From: Watersipora subatra
Taxonomy: Eukaryota; Bryozoa; Gymnolaemata; Cheilostomatida; Watersiporidae
Reading direction: 5' to 3'
DNA length: 64,000 nucleotides
Assembly: GCF_963576615.1 (NCBI RefSeq)
Contig: NC_088708.1
Coordinates: 25,117,191 to 25,181,190, forward strand
Shown in pieces: positions 54,101 to 64,000 of the stretch. The stretch's first letter is position 1; the number at the start of each line of letters is the position of its first letter. A program made the translations under genes and the position numbers. Under the pieces are notes generated by a model that made no database searches, was not told where the DNA came from, and worked only from the letters and a program-made list of their open reading frames with translations.

Positions 54101-57100
54101 CTGCCCTTGTTATATATTAAGGTGCACATAGGTTAATGTTAATGTGTACTACATAGGTGCACTTGCCCCTGTCTCTAAAATTATCAGGGGCAAGTGCACC
54201 ACCCCAGTTGAAATAATACAAAATTATTTGTTTAGATTAAAACAAGAAAAAAAGTATTCTATGGATAGACACCAGTTACACTCAATAGTTAGCCAAAACA
54301 AATATCCACTAAAATGAAAGTTATAAAATTATCAGTGAACAGCTCTAAATTTAAATCCCACTACTTAAATAGTGCATTTACGTTTTTATTGCTCACTTCA
54401 CAAAAAAATTGAAATCCAGAATGCAGGGACTATAGCTTCCTGTGGAGGATCATGGGTAATAGTCCTGCAACTCATAGACAGCTATGCAGGGATTGGCTGA
54501 TAAAATATCAACAGCTGGTGCACTTGCCCCAATTGTGCACTTACCCCACTTGACTATATGTTATATTTATAGCCGACTCCTTCTCTATGCTGTGAGTGGA
54601 AATGGCAGTCATGATGCAGTCATTGGCACATCTACTATCTTATACTTAGCAGAATTAAATTTATAGTCGATGAACTAATTGATAAAAACTAAATACAGTT
54701 TCTCAGGCTATAATATTTGTCTTTCATAAATACCTCTTTAGTCCTCAGTTTGCTTTCAAATTCAGAAACTAGTCTATTATGCTCCACTTGTTTTAGCTCG
54801 AGTTCATCCAAGGTAGTCCGATATTTCCTAGCCAAGTCCGTCCTGCATAATGATGTTATGGCTAAATTTTATGGCTCAGAGCCTACACTCACTATAGCAG
54901 CAATATTTTTGTGGAAACACATTTTACAAACATCTTTGTGCAGTTTAGAACAAACTTGTTGCCCCTTCTCAGGTTATGTTGTTTGAGATTTATGTAGGTG
55001 ATTTGGCCACGATATTGTGGTAAAGGAACCCCAACTGAATAGCGAAAAGTAAATTATCTACTTTTGTCAGACCATGGGAAATTGTTCATGAGTAAACTAT
55101 CATTCATGACTACTCATCAAACAATAATTCATACAAACAATAGCGCAATCTTCAGTAAGAATGAAAAGAGAACATAACTCCAATATTTGATGAACAATAA
55201 CTCTAGACCAACTCACTCAGTTTTTTGTCTGACTATTGTTATGAACTATAGCTACAGTTGTTCCTTAATTCTTCTTTCAGCGATATTCTGTATTTCTAGT
55301 ATCAAACAACACAATAGTATTGAAACTGTTACTGTAACTGCTGGATCCTTGGTAAAACTACCTGAGAGGCCATTACAGTATATTATAATTTAAGACGCCA
55401 TATGTGAGCTTACATTTATTAACGTCTGCTGAAAGCTAGCAAATAACAATTATGCTTACTTCTGAAGTTCTATCTTACGTCCTTGATCCTTGTTTTGTTG
55501 AAGGTTTTCTTCATTGAGGTTGGCTCGTTCCTTGATTGTGTCCACTTTACTGTGAAGATGCGCCTGCTCTAATTTTGTGTATTTCTCCATCCCTTTGTTG
55601 AAGGACTGGTCGACCGCAAGGCGATCTTTCTGAATTGCTAAAACAATTCGACATTAATGAAAAATATGTTTACGAATTTACAATTTGCATACAAATTATA
55701 GTTTGAAGAATTGAAATTTTTAAGATAACAACCAAAAGAGTGCAGCAAGAGCAATAACAAATTAATTACATGTATATATTGTAAAAATCATTAAACACTT
55801 TGAATGGAATAAAATGAAATTGATAAGCAGTTTTTAACAAAATAACTTTACCTTTTGTTATCAATCTACAGCATAAAACGAATGTGATACTCAACAAAAA
55901 AGAAAAAGGTTTCATAGTTAATGATGATTGATTAACTGACCCGAGCTATAATTATTCTGTGTTGTATTTAATATCTCAAGAAAAACCAACTCTTGCTTTC
56001 AATATTTATTCGAACTAGCAACCATATGACTTACTGTTTTCATAATCTCGGAGGGTGTGTCTGACAGCATATCTTTTCTTTAAAATGTCACCTTCAGTTC
56101 GTTTCAACTCTCTTTCCTCCTGCTTATGCTGCCACATGTGATCCTTTAAACAGCAAAAATTTTGTGACCGCTTAAGTAGATATACATGTACACTATTATG
56201 AAGGTTTATGATTATTCTTGCCTACAGTGCTCACCGTTGCTTTCAATACAAAGACCAGTTTTTAGGAGTTGTCTTTACCTATTCAAGATATGTTTTTAAC
56301 CACATCTGCAGTTCATGTCGGTCTTGATTATAACTGATGCAGCATGATATTTTTATGCCTACATGCAGTTGTGACAATAAGAATCATATCTCTTGTTGCG
56401 CTGACCGATCTTTGCAATTGTTATGCGTAACTTTAATACACAAAATTATTGTAGAAAAGTTATTATGAAATTGTAGTAATGAAGGTTGCTAATAAGGTTT
56501 TTTTAATCTTGGCGACTAGCAGAATATAAGCCTAATACAGGATACGAGCAGAATACAACAATAAGTAATAAAATTTCTACATTTAACATTTATTTTTTCT
56601 ACGACACTTTTTTATGATAAAGTAGTATAATGTTACTAGTGTTGCTCTCACCTCAATAACCTTGATGCGTTTTTCATAGTCTTTCTTCTCTTGCTCAGAC
56701 CTGAGTACCACACTGATTGAATCTAGTGGTTTTGTAATCTCACTTTGTGAATTGGGCCGCGGCGTTCCAGCACGTTTTGCTTGTTTTTCAGCGACATCAT
56801 ATGGATGATTAAATCTCTGAGAGTCTAGGAAGCCGTCAGTGCCACATTTTCTTTCCTGCTCTCTGTAAATCACAGAAAAAAATTAGAAGATGAAGTAAAA
56901 AATAGCCATACCTACACAATTGTAAAGTCCTTGTATTAAAAATTTGCAAAAAGTCAAATTTAGAATACTCCCAGGTGCAGCACAACTTTAGTAATTGATA
57001 ATATGATGTTTAGGGCTACCTGTACTCTGTGTGTAAAGGCAATGAGATATCAATATACTTCAAATGCTGAGAATAAGCTGTTTTCAACAATATAAATAGA

Positions 57101-57843
57101 AAATTCAAAAGCTTGTGCAGAAAAAAGTATTTTCCATAAACTATGAAGAATTACAAAATATGATACCGCAGTACAAAAGCTGATAGTAGCCAGGGGATCA
57201 TGTGCATATGAAAGTATATTACTAGTGCAAACAATATGTAGTGCAATATAAATTGTGTACCTTTTGTCATACCACATCAGTTTCATATTTCTGAAACATT
57301 ATTTTTATTAAAGGTATATCAATTATGTCAAACATAGATAAAATGATGCAGCAATATATTTTTATTGGCAGTAAATAATATACTACCAATTACATATAAT
57401 ATCAGCTACATGTAAGAATAAGAATGGATACCAACTAGATTGAACAATTACTAGGCAAACACTAGATTCACACAACAGCTTTTTAATACAATTGCAATTT
57501 AAAATTTTGGGTTTCAATGCACAGAATTTTAAAAAGTAACTTGTGAGTTAGTAAACTAGTAATTATTTATTAGAGCAAAAAATATTAAAAAGAACACTAG
57601 GTAATAAGTTAGTGTTTATTACCTACATTATTACATATATGATTGTAATTTCTAACAAGCAAACAGTAATTGAGAATTATTAAAAACTCACTTTAAAAAA
57701 GTAGCATACTCTTTGCTTCTACTTGCTTCTTCCTCTTCTTCTGAGAGAGCTCCTGGAAGTGCACTATCTGGCTGTCGTATTAAACTGTATCGGCTTTTTT
57801 TAGCACGTTCCCGTGCATCAAATGGTACATCCGTAATCACCAT
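42549..57843 (-). CDS. Long coiled-coil protein, unnamed (12 exons, 566 aa)
   Basis: Twelve reverse-strand exons (57692-57843, 56652-56862, 56035-56143, 55460-55637, 54734-54842, 50572-50669, 50079-50153, 48032-48132, 47606-47733, 45407-45562, 43489-43716, 42549-42704) join with every phase matching and no stop, giving 566 residues. The protein is Lys/Glu/Gln-rich and almost wholly alpha-helical after residue ~50, with motifs such as DHMWQHKQEERELKRTEGD, SFNKGMEKYTKLEQAHLHSK and FAEKFQRRFADMAKREHEDH. The N-terminus (MVITDVPFDARERAKKSRY) is basic and then acidic. There is no signal peptide and no membrane segment. I do not recognise the family. Composition and architecture resemble ciliary or axonemal coiled-coil proteins, but that is inference. 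In-phase exons could still be missing, most easily in the 4-kb intron 50670-54733. Confidence 0.85.
42705..43488 (-). other. Coiled-coil gene intron, nothing identified
   Basis: Non-coding sequence between exons 11 and 12. The short plus-strand frame at 42797-43006 has no family resemblance. Confidence 0.5.
43489..43716 (-). CDS. Coiled-coil gene exon 11
   Basis: Acceptor CTTCCAG, donor GTACAG, 76 codons in phase 0. It encodes RMVVKGEEEETRLYNKVREA and a Gln/Lys-rich helix. This is the longest uninterrupted coiled coil of the gene. Confidence 0.88.
43717..45406 (-). other. Coiled-coil gene intron, nothing identified
   Basis: AT-rich non-coding sequence between exons 10 and 11. Several short open frames with no recognisable domain. 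Confidence 0.5.
45407..45562 (-). CDS. Coiled-coil gene exon 10
   Basis: Acceptor TTTCAG, donor GTAAAC, 52 codons in phase 0. It encodes VHEARKTQLMHHALTSRKEK and FAEKFQRRFADMAKREHEDH. Confidence 0.88.
45563..46985 (-). other. Coiled-coil gene intron, non-array part
   Basis: Non-coding. It holds one short 20-bp tandem repeat (46268-46340, CTCTCTCATGAGCTGGTCTC, about 3.5 copies). Confidence 0.6.
46990..47596. repeat. 24-bp minisatellite, about 25 copies
   Basis: Unit ACCTGTAGTATATCTACACA plus CAAT, with variants. It creates threonine/tyrosine/cysteine-rich frames on both strands that are not genes. It ends about 10 bp from the splice donor of coiled-coil exon 9 (47606). Confidence 0.93.
47606..47733 (-). 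CDS. Coiled-coil gene exon 9
   Basis: Acceptor TTTCCAG, donor GTAGGA, phases 1 to 0. It encodes IRQLQDTRNELSQTAYQQRK and AELDLKTKLIDKKLK. Its donor is followed within about 10 bp by a 24-bp minisatellite. Confidence 0.86.
48032..48132 (-). CDS. Coiled-coil gene exon 8
   Basis: Acceptor CTTTAG, donor GTAACA, phases 2 to 1. It encodes KGDVNAKTAITEKRRLSADL and QRAHLGLKNRE. Confidence 0.84.
48133..50078 (-). other. Coiled-coil gene intron, nothing identified
   Basis: Non-coding; a short imperfect duplication (TGGCTTACCTAGCC / TGGCTCACTTAGCC) lies at 49545-49600. Confidence 0.5.
50079..50153 (-). CDS. Coiled-coil gene exon 7
   Basis: Acceptor CATTCAG, donor GTAGGT, phases 2 to 2. It encodes ETYKETAKRIRSDLETNRSL. 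It is a 75-bp exon found by phase and splice-site reading. Confidence 0.84.
50572..50669 (-). CDS. Coiled-coil gene exon 6
   Basis: Acceptor ATCTGCAG, donor GTGAGT, phases 0 to 2. It encodes SEQFELKKKLADYAIKLNME and a basic end. It has no long open frame with its own start, so it was read directly from the reverse strand. Confidence 0.85.
51037..51107. repeat. TA microsatellite
   Basis: Pure TA tract of about 70 bp. Confidence 0.95.
51285..51715. repeat. TA-rich low-complexity tract
   Basis: About 430 bp almost entirely of A and T, built of variants of ATATATTATATATAATATAT. Confidence 0.9.
51785..51832. repeat. Inverted repeat, 20-bp arms
   Basis: CATCAGGTGATAACTTGAGA and its complement (one mismatch) around a short ATAATAAG loop. 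Confidence 0.85.
52858..52984. repeat. 27-bp tandem repeat, about 4.5 copies
   Basis: Unit GTGACACCTAGGTGGTGTTC plus TGCTGAG. Confidence 0.92.
53521..54554. mobile_element. DNA-transposon-like element, 20-bp TIRs and internal GGTGCACTTGCCCC copies
   Basis: Left end GTCAAGTGGGGTAAGTACAC and right end GTGCACTTACCCCACTTGAC are inverted repeats with one mismatch. Inside, variants of GGGGCAAGTGCACC recur in both orientations (about 53715-53760, 54080-54110, 54150-54205, 54515-54530). No transposase domain is recognisable in the 136-codon frame overlapping its left end. Confidence 0.7.
54734..54842 (-). CDS. Coiled-coil gene exon 5
   Basis: Acceptor TATGCAG, donor GTATTT, phases 2 to 0. It encodes DLARKYRTTLDELELKQVEH and a continuing helix. 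The donor is weaker than the others in this gene. Confidence 0.83.
54843..55459 (-). other. Coiled-coil gene intron, nothing identified
   Basis: Non-coding sequence between exons 4 and 5. Confidence 0.5.
55460..55637 (-). CDS. Coiled-coil gene exon 4
   Basis: Acceptor GTTTTAG, donor GTAAGC, phases 1 to 2. It encodes IQKDRLAVDQSFNKGMEKYT and a helix rich in Lys, Glu and Gln. Confidence 0.87.
55638..56034 (-). other. Coiled-coil gene intron, nothing identified
   Basis: AT-rich non-coding sequence between exons 3 and 4. Confidence 0.5.
56035..56143 (-). CDS. Coiled-coil gene exon 3
   Basis: Acceptor TTTAAAG, donor GTAAGT, phases 0 to 1. It encodes DHMWQHKQEERELKRTEGD followed by KKRYAVRHTLRDYEN. 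Confidence 0.87.
56144..56651 (-). other. Coiled-coil gene intron, nothing identified
   Basis: Non-coding sequence between exons 2 and 3. Confidence 0.5.
56652..56862 (-). CDS. Coiled-coil gene exon 2
   Basis: Acceptor TTTACAG, donor GTGAGA, phases 2 to 0. It encodes EQERKCGTDGFLDSQRFNHP, a Pro/Ser linker and then the first helix (RSEQEKKDYEKRIKVIE). Confidence 0.85.
56863..57691 (-). other. Coiled-coil gene first intron, nothing identified
   Basis: AT-rich non-coding sequence between exons 1 and 2. The 78-codon frame at 57050-57286 has no domain. Confidence 0.5.
57692..57843 (-). CDS. Coiled-coil gene exon 1 (start)
   Basis: ATG at 57843-57841 encodes MVITDVPFDARERAKKSRYS and an acidic EEEEE run. 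Donor GTGAGT, phase 2. I chose this start because it is the first ATG in the open frame. A 5' UTR exon upstream cannot be excluded. Confidence 0.82.
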
Positions 57844-57916
57844 GATAATTTTGGATTAAGTGCTGCTCATATAAAACATGACTATACATTGACAACAATA
57901 GTAGATAACTTTAGTT

Positions 57917-57940
57917 AGTTAGTTAGTGCACTAACTAACT
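57917..57940. repeat. Perfect 24-bp palindrome
   Basis: AGTTAGTTAGTG followed by its complement, about 75 bp upstream of the coiled-coil gene start. Confidence 0.8.
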
Positions 57941-59391
57941 AGGTAACTAAAACACAAAATTTAATACAAGTAAATAAGCGAGGTTACTCTGCAAAATAAA
58001 ACAGCTAAAATGCAAAATATGACGTTGAAAGCGTTGTAAACTTAAAAAATGTATCAGTGCTTTTAAGAATGAATGAACTAGATTGCTGCTATTGTAGCAT
58101 TATAACAATTTCAGTAAGTCGTACAACTTCCACAACTTCATTAACAACTTTACATGATTTTGTTTAGTGCTCAATTATTTTAATTTATCTTACGCATTTA
58201 CTAAATTTATTAGCAAATGCGCAATGCTTTTATTCTAATCAACAATGTACTACGCAAAAGTAAAAAATGAAATTTTTTTTAGCCATTAACATCTGAATTT
58301 CCCCTTTGTATTATACTAAATCTACACCATCTACACTTGGTTTTGCAAACCGTACATTTACATTCCTGTATTTAATGCATTCATATAATTACTACTTATA
58401 ATATTTTTGCATAAAATGTTGTTGCAAAAACATCCTTGCTGGTAATCTTGAAGAAATACTTAAAATGTACTAAATACTGCTATGTACTACATATTAATGC
58501 ATAATTCTACGAAATAAAGTTGAAATTTGTCATAAAACTCAATAAAAAATGAACTACAAAAGTAGATTTTAACAAGTATCTGCAGACCTGGTCAACAAAT
58601 TAAAAACATATATACTCTAACGAAGGTATTGATATGTGCTACGCGGTATTTGCATTTAACGTTTGAAGTACTGATCAGTTGTTCAGTAACTAAGCAGATT
58701 TAATATCCGCTTAATAAGCGACTTCAATCAAATCGGAAGTTTTGGAGAAATATGTATTTTAATCAAACGCAGCTAGCAAGTCATTTTATTTAGCGATCCA
58801 CACAAATGTTATTTGTGAAAATGCTATGAATTGTGGGTATTAAGCCACGTACTTTCACTGCGCGTCAACATCATAATGAACCTATAGTTTCATGTTTGTA
58901 TCTGGTAGGTATACTTATGAAGATAGGACATGCTAGAATAACAGCTTTACTTGAAGTTTTTTTTGTATTTGTATAATTATTTTGTAGCTTTTGGCGACCC
59001 ATACGCCTGTAAAATTGTCAATAGCAGTTTTAACCGACTAGTTCTTGGTTCAATGAACTTCTCGGACATCCGGCATACTTGCAAACAACTCAATAATAAT
59101 ATCTATAACTTGGAATACTGTCTTTTTATCCAATACAAGAAATTTGAGTATCGTCGATAATCGTTTTATGAGTAATTGTGCAACTAGGCATTTTATTGGA
59201 GGAGGTTATAAACAGGTTATAAACGTAAGAACAGTCGATTGACCGGTGATGAGCCTGACTGATTGCCTCCAATACATCTTTTTCCTATCTGTTTCGCTAC
59301 TAAACCGAATTTTTTGTTTAGTGCTGAATCACAGGTAACAGTTTAGACGAGGTTCGTCAATGAAACAACAAGGATATTGATGGGACTCTTG

Positions 59392-59433
59392 TTCCCATGA
59401 GTGTTTCCCATTGATGGGAAACACTCATGGGAA
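59392..59433. repeat. Perfect hairpin, 20-bp arms, 2-base loop
   Basis: TTCCCATGAGTGTTTCCCAT and its exact complement around TG. Confidence 0.92.
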
Positions 59434-61339
59434 CCAATAGAAAGCGACAATGAACAGTAATTCGAAGTTTTGTGATGGAACTGTTTAACGAGTTTTGTTA
59501 GTTATGACTGTTTGCTTTTTTATTGCTTTTAAGTTTCTTATTATGCATGTCAGATTAAATTATTTAGATATCTATTGCCTATCATCTCTTTTTTCGACCA
59601 CTAACTACAATGTTTGCAACTGATTGTTAACTAAACAAATCTGCGTTGAATGGACTGAATACAGATTCTTCAGATCTGCTGATTCGTTAGATTGTAGGCT
59701 GACTAGACCATGTATAGGCTTGAATATTGTGACAGTCATACATATATCTATCAAATAATTCAACATTATTTTGCCCGCTAACCACAAATATGAATATAGT
59801 TAGCGTATCAATTTTGTCATTCACATGCCTTAATGCTTTCATCTAATTACAAGTTTTACAACTATGATGGCGCTGATTCATTTAATACGCTTTATGACCG
59901 AAGTTTTAAGTTCACAACACCTTTGTTTCTGTCTATTGTTTTATGTCTTGTTTGTCTGTAAGAAGGCGAGGTTAAACCATTGAAAATAGGTGCTTGGTCT
60001 GCTAGTGTTACCATCCAGTTCTCTTCACTTATCCTTTGAGCTACTATGCGAATTCTATTTCAGAAGCAGATAAAACAAATCCAACTCGAGTCTTCTGTCC
60101 TGCTATCGGCTAAAACGTGCATAAAATGGCACTTGCCAGAGATATGTTTTTGTGACATTGCTTACCCCTTGCTGACAGATTTTTAATGTCTAAAAAGTCC
60201 TGTATTAGTTTTACAGAAAATGAGTTATCTGGTCTCAGGGAATACAAATAACGATAAAATGATATGGAAGCAAAATGACAGGATGTGATTTATATGAAAT
60301 ATTAATTTAGACTGAAACCAGTATATCTAGACTGAAAGCATTATATAGCTGACAGTTATTTCTAACAAAATTTCTTTTTGAGTACTCTATGCTTTTTGCT
60401 GTCTAATTGTTCAAAAATTGTACTCATAACCTTTTTTCTACATTTTCGTGTTAATTTAGTTTTTACTGTATTTATTGTAAGCAATCTTTACATTTTTCCT
60501 AAACTGAATTTCAGTTATGCAAAAATAAACCTCTACGCGATTCACATAGTGTAAAATCTATAAAATTTACATAGCTTAAATCTAAAAAACAAGTCAGTTA
60601 ACCTTTAGAACCCTAATGGCCGGTATTTAGGTTTTGCATAGGGTGTGTCAGAAACCCTCACGACTGGAATACCGACGATCACATGGCTCTAGTTACAAAT
60701 GCTGTTTCAAAATAACAGCGTAATTCAATCAAATTAGTTCTTGCACAGGGCATTAAACCAGAAATTTCATTTCTATTTTTAACCGTTTTCAAATATCTTT
60801 ATATACATTTTTTTTGTACTTCCTTAGTTACTTAACAATTTTTGTTGAAACGAATCGTTTGTTGGTAGGTCATGGACGATTGTGATGCAAATGAAGAACT
60901 ATATGATACTAACTATATAATTTTCCAGATTATTTTGAGTCATAAAATGATGATGAACTAGTGCTCGATGGATATGATGCTACTGTAAAGATGTTTACAA
61001 GTTTTTAAAATCTTACGAATTTCTACGGTTTTAGCCCGAATAACTGTGAAACAATTTGTTTCTATTTTATGACATTTGCTGTATGTTGCTGGACTTTTTA
61101 TTAGTCTTTTACCAAATATCATTGTATTATGAGCCCATTTAAATGTATTAATAAACATTCAAAAACTTTGGATCATTGGACAAACTGCCCAAGGTGACTG
61201 ACACATTGACAAGGGTGGCTAGAGTTCAAAAGGTTAAGTTCATAGAACTTCATTTTATGTGGAGTTAATGTTTATTCTATGCTAAGTCAATGTTTATCCA
61301 ATGTGGAGTCATATCTTATTTGAGTTGTAGTTAATATTT

Positions 61340-61445
61340 ATTTTATGTGAAGTTTGAAGGTTGTGTTGAGTAATGTTCAGGTGGAGCCATTTGTTAGCTA
61401 CCTCCTGTTAACCAGTCTTTTTTGTAGAATCACCAAATTCTAGGC
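61340..61445. repeat. Single-copy relative of the 44-bp minisatellite
   Basis: TTGAGTAATGTTCAGGTGGA and GCCATTTGTTAGCTACC match the unit at 1274-2549. The next bases (CAGTCTTTTTTGTAGAATCA, then CCAAAT) match the array's right flank at ~2556-2585. Confidence 0.7.
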
Positions 61446-62428
61446 TGTTTAAAGCGTCAGTTTTTTATAACTGGCTAAAATTTACATGCGCAATCGCCCG
61501 CAGTTTGAAAAACAACTACGGTCTTGAATAGTCATTTGATTACATACACAAACAGTTGAAATGTTGTTGTTTGCTAGTCTATGAGTTCCTAAGTGCTGCA
61601 ACTGATCACGTATGTTTGCCCATTGAAAAACAAATAGCCAATTTGAATAAAGTTATCAAGATCAAAAATAAGATGAAGCCTTCTACTAAAGCCCTTACAT
61701 AAATGTACACAATATCTCATAACTTTGTTAAGTTGTGGCAGTAGTGAGAGAAGTCGATATTATCGATCTGCTAATAGCTTACTGCTTTCAAGTATGAGCA
61801 TGTTTTAGATTTTTAGTTTCTGCCTAAATTCTTCCGAATTGTAATTAATAATCTGATAATGTTAATAGCAATATTAATAGTATGAATCAGCCATGATCTC
61901 TTGTTTATCTCCTAGAAAGAGTCATGTCAATGATAATCACCTTAGTAGGCTTGTTCAAATAAAAAAACTTGGATTATCACTAAGAATATTGTGAAAGGAA
62001 TAGGCTAACAAAGTTCAATCAAAGATATTCTTTTACGGATCAAGTATTTTTAATGCTGCTATGCATATTGAATAGATTGAGCCTGCAAACATCCTGACTT
62101 TGGTCAATAGAAACTGTCATGCCATACCCTAGAGAGACTGCAAAATGTGTAGAGGTTTTATCGTAAACGAGTTAGATGTATTGTACAACATTAATCTTGA
62201 GAGTCTGAATTTGAGAAGGTTTCATTGTAGTAAGATGACATTTAATATGGCAGCAACTGTTCTTTGGACATTTATAAGCTTGTATTAGCCAATTTTTATT
62301 ACTTATGTGAGACTATTGAGATGAATAATATTGTAAAACATAGCATAAAACCTTCTGAACTCACATTAGAGATGTCTGCTCTACGGTAAGAGATCGTTGT
62401 AGAATGAGCTAGTTAGTCTGGACTCCAA

Positions 62429-62641
62429 ATGAAGGTGAAAGAGATTGAACGCACTGCTAATGTAGCCTGGTCACCCGCTGAACAGCATCCTGTGTATCTC
62501 GCCTGTGGTACGGCTGCTCAACAGCTTGATGCTAGCTTCAGCACCCAGTCTAAGCTAGAAGTCTTCAAGTTTAACCCTGAGGAAACAGGATATGATTGTG
62601 AACTTGTAACTTCTACAGACACCGATCACAGGTTCAATAAA
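62429..62641 (+). CDS. SEC31: SEC31 exon 1 (coding start)
   Basis: ATG at 62429, 71 codons, donor gtaagt. It encodes the conserved N-terminus and [11 protein letters not shown] donor-like ggtaag at 62387 and an acceptor-like ttag ending at 62415 hint at a small 5' UTR intron, which is unproven. Confidence 0.95.
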
Positions 62642-63926
62642 GTAAGTTTGTGCTTATTTGTTTGCTATTATCTGTGTTTTAGCCAAGGTGTGATATATAT
62701 TTTACCACCTTCTACCTTTTTATGTGCCTGTCAAATTAGCATGTAAATTTCAATCATTAAATATTGATCTCATATATTAAAGGTTTTATAGTTGCCCTTC
62801 TTGTTAGCTGAAACATTGCAGAAGTTGTCTTCTTCCGTGTTTCACTTGAATGAATTAGCTAAGTTAATAGTACTTATATGAATTGTACTTACATGTAGAT
62901 ATGAACTGACTTGTATTTATGCTTGTATGAATAAGCACTTCAGTTGTATGAATACCACCTGCTAGTGACTGTCTGTGAAACTTCAGTTTTAGACAGTTTA
63001 TAGGTCATGTGTGAAAACTAGGAGCATGAAAGTTTAACAATACTCAATTCTGTTTTTGTCGCAGGTGGTATGGGGGAATTTGGGTATGAAAGATGGCAGC
63101 CACTCATCAGGTGTTATTGTTGGCGGGACTGATAAAGGATTAGTCTGTGCCTGGGATGCCTCCAAGCTTATCATGCAAGAGTCGGATTCTCAAATCCTCA
63201 ACTTATCAAAGCACGTCGGTAATGTCGGTGCTCTCGATTTCAACAAATACCAGGTAATAGTTTTTGGTGTGAGGGCTTAAGCTTCTTGTGACAGTGTGGC
63301 TCAGTTTGTTGCAGCTCCATAGAAACCTGTTGTTTCAGTATCACCTTGTCCGAGTAGGTTTAATATGTGACGCGACTGCCATTGAACCTCAAGTGAGAGA
63401 CCAAGCTACAGTCTTATATTGAATATATGCAATTCCTTGCTCTGCTCAGTGGCTGGTTTAAATATCAAGCTTGATAATTAAAAATGAGCATTTGCAAAGA
63501 TCTTCAGCAGCCCAGGAATATATTGTTGAAGTATGTTTAAATTCAAATTAGTAAAAATAAGTTGCTAGGCAGAATGTTTAGTTTAGATGCTGGTTGCATA
63601 TCTCCTTTCTCCAACATCCGATATTGTTTCATGATAACCCGATTCCACAAAAAATGTGATGTTGCTTTTATAGCTGCTTGTTGTTGTCATAGGATAATTT
63701 GCTGGCATCTGGTGGCAGCGATTCCGAAATATATCTTTGGGACCTAAATAATCCGACCACACCGATGTCACCTGGTGCTAAGTCACAACCCTCTGATGAT
63801 GTAACATGCCTTTCATGGAATTGTCAAGTGCAGCATATACTGGCGAGTGCACTTAATACTCGCTGTGTAGTCTGGGACCTGAGGAAGAGTGAGCCTATTA
63901 TTAAGATTAGTGATAGCATGTCACGG
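62429..63926 (+). CDS. SEC31: SEC31, COPII coat subunit (N-terminal exons, 3' partial)
   Basis: SEC31 forms the outer cage of COPII vesicles with SEC13 at ER exit sites. Three exons are in the window: 62429-62641, 63065-63253 and 63693-63926, all in phase 0, giving 212 residues. They start [20 protein letters not shown] and contain [61 protein letters not shown] and [16 protein letters not shown]. These are the first WD40 blades of the SEC31 propeller in the expected order. The last donor, gtgagt, shows that the gene continues past the window, where the remaining blades, the SEC13-binding blade, the helical domain and the Pro-rich region should lie. The start is supported by the conserved MK-K-E---TA--AWSP opening of the family. 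Confidence 0.96.
62642..63064 (+). other. SEC31 intron 1, nothing identified
   Basis: Non-coding sequence between SEC31 exons. Confidence 0.6.
63065..63253 (+). CDS. SEC31: SEC31 exon 2
   Basis: Acceptor tcgcag, donor gtaata, 63 codons. It encodes [27 protein letters not shown] and [15 protein letters not shown] (WD40 blade). Confidence 0.95.
63254..63692 (+). other. SEC31 intron 2, nothing identified
   Basis: Non-coding sequence between SEC31 exons. Confidence 0.6.
63693..63926 (+). CDS. SEC31: SEC31 exon 3
   Basis: Acceptor gtcatag, donor gtgagt, 78 codons. It encodes [20 protein letters not shown] and a second blade ending [16 protein letters not shown]. Confidence 0.95.
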
Positions 63927-64000
63927 GTGAGTTTCACTGCAGTTACATTTGCTCTACATAGTCTTGCTTAAAACAAGTGTCACTGCACAGTGACTATTAT

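Larger units (their letters stand above)
50670..54733 (-). other. Coiled-coil gene largest intron
   Basis: 4-kb intron with a TA microsatellite, a long TA-rich tract, a 27-bp repeat, a hairpin and a transposon-like element, each listed. I saw no additional coding exon, but a short in-phase one could be missed. Confidence 0.55.
57844..62428. other. Intergenic, between divergent coiled-coil gene and SEC31
   Basis: 4.6 kb without a recognisable gene; it must contain the promoters of both flanking genes. It holds a 24-bp palindrome, a perfect hairpin, and the lone 44-bp-unit relative near 61370. The short open frames show no family resemblance. Confidence 0.6.

Overview
This is nuclear DNA of an invertebrate animal. 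The genes are split by spliceosomal introns (GT-AG, with one GC-AG), the sequence is AT-rich, and it is full of minisatellites, DNA-transposon remnants and tRNA-derived SINE pieces. The gene set (VPS18, a BMP3/GDF10-type ligand, SEC31, a long coiled-coil protein) is metazoan. A lophotrochozoan such as a mollusc or bryozoan would fit, but that placement is an inference. Most long open frames in the window are by-products of tandem repeats, not genes. Layout: (1) 1-35669, plus strand: the C-terminal part of VPS18 in 14 exons. The 5' exons lie upstream of the window. Introns reach 9.7 kb and carry most of the repeats. A candidate poly(A) signal lies at 35968. (2) 36521-40987, minus strand: a complete three-exon BMP3/GDF10-like TGF-beta ligand, tail-to-tail with VPS18. 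Its last exon, with the last three cysteines and the CC pair's partners, has no long open frame of its own and was found by reading the reverse strand. (3) 42549-57843, minus strand: a 12-exon gene for a 566-residue coiled-coil protein that I cannot name. All eleven splice phases agree. (4) 57844-62428: intergenic, with a perfect hairpin and a single copy of the unit amplified near the left end. (5) 62429-63926, plus strand: the first three coding exons of SEC31, the COPII outer-coat subunit, which continues past the window. VPS18 and SEC31 both act in vesicle traffic, but nothing here suggests a functional cluster. These look like ordinary neighbouring genes. The most interesting features are in the repeats. 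A 66-bp tandem array duplicates the VPS18 exon-11 splice acceptor together with the start of the RING exon, in frame and without stops. A 2-kb array of 27-bp units carries an acceptor-like motif in nearly every unit. A 1.1-kb pyrimidine array appears to lack AG. A 44-bp array has what looks like its unamplified ancestor 59 kb away. A minisatellite starts within about 10 bp of a splice donor. I found no convincing RNA gene, CRISPR array or new enzymatic system.
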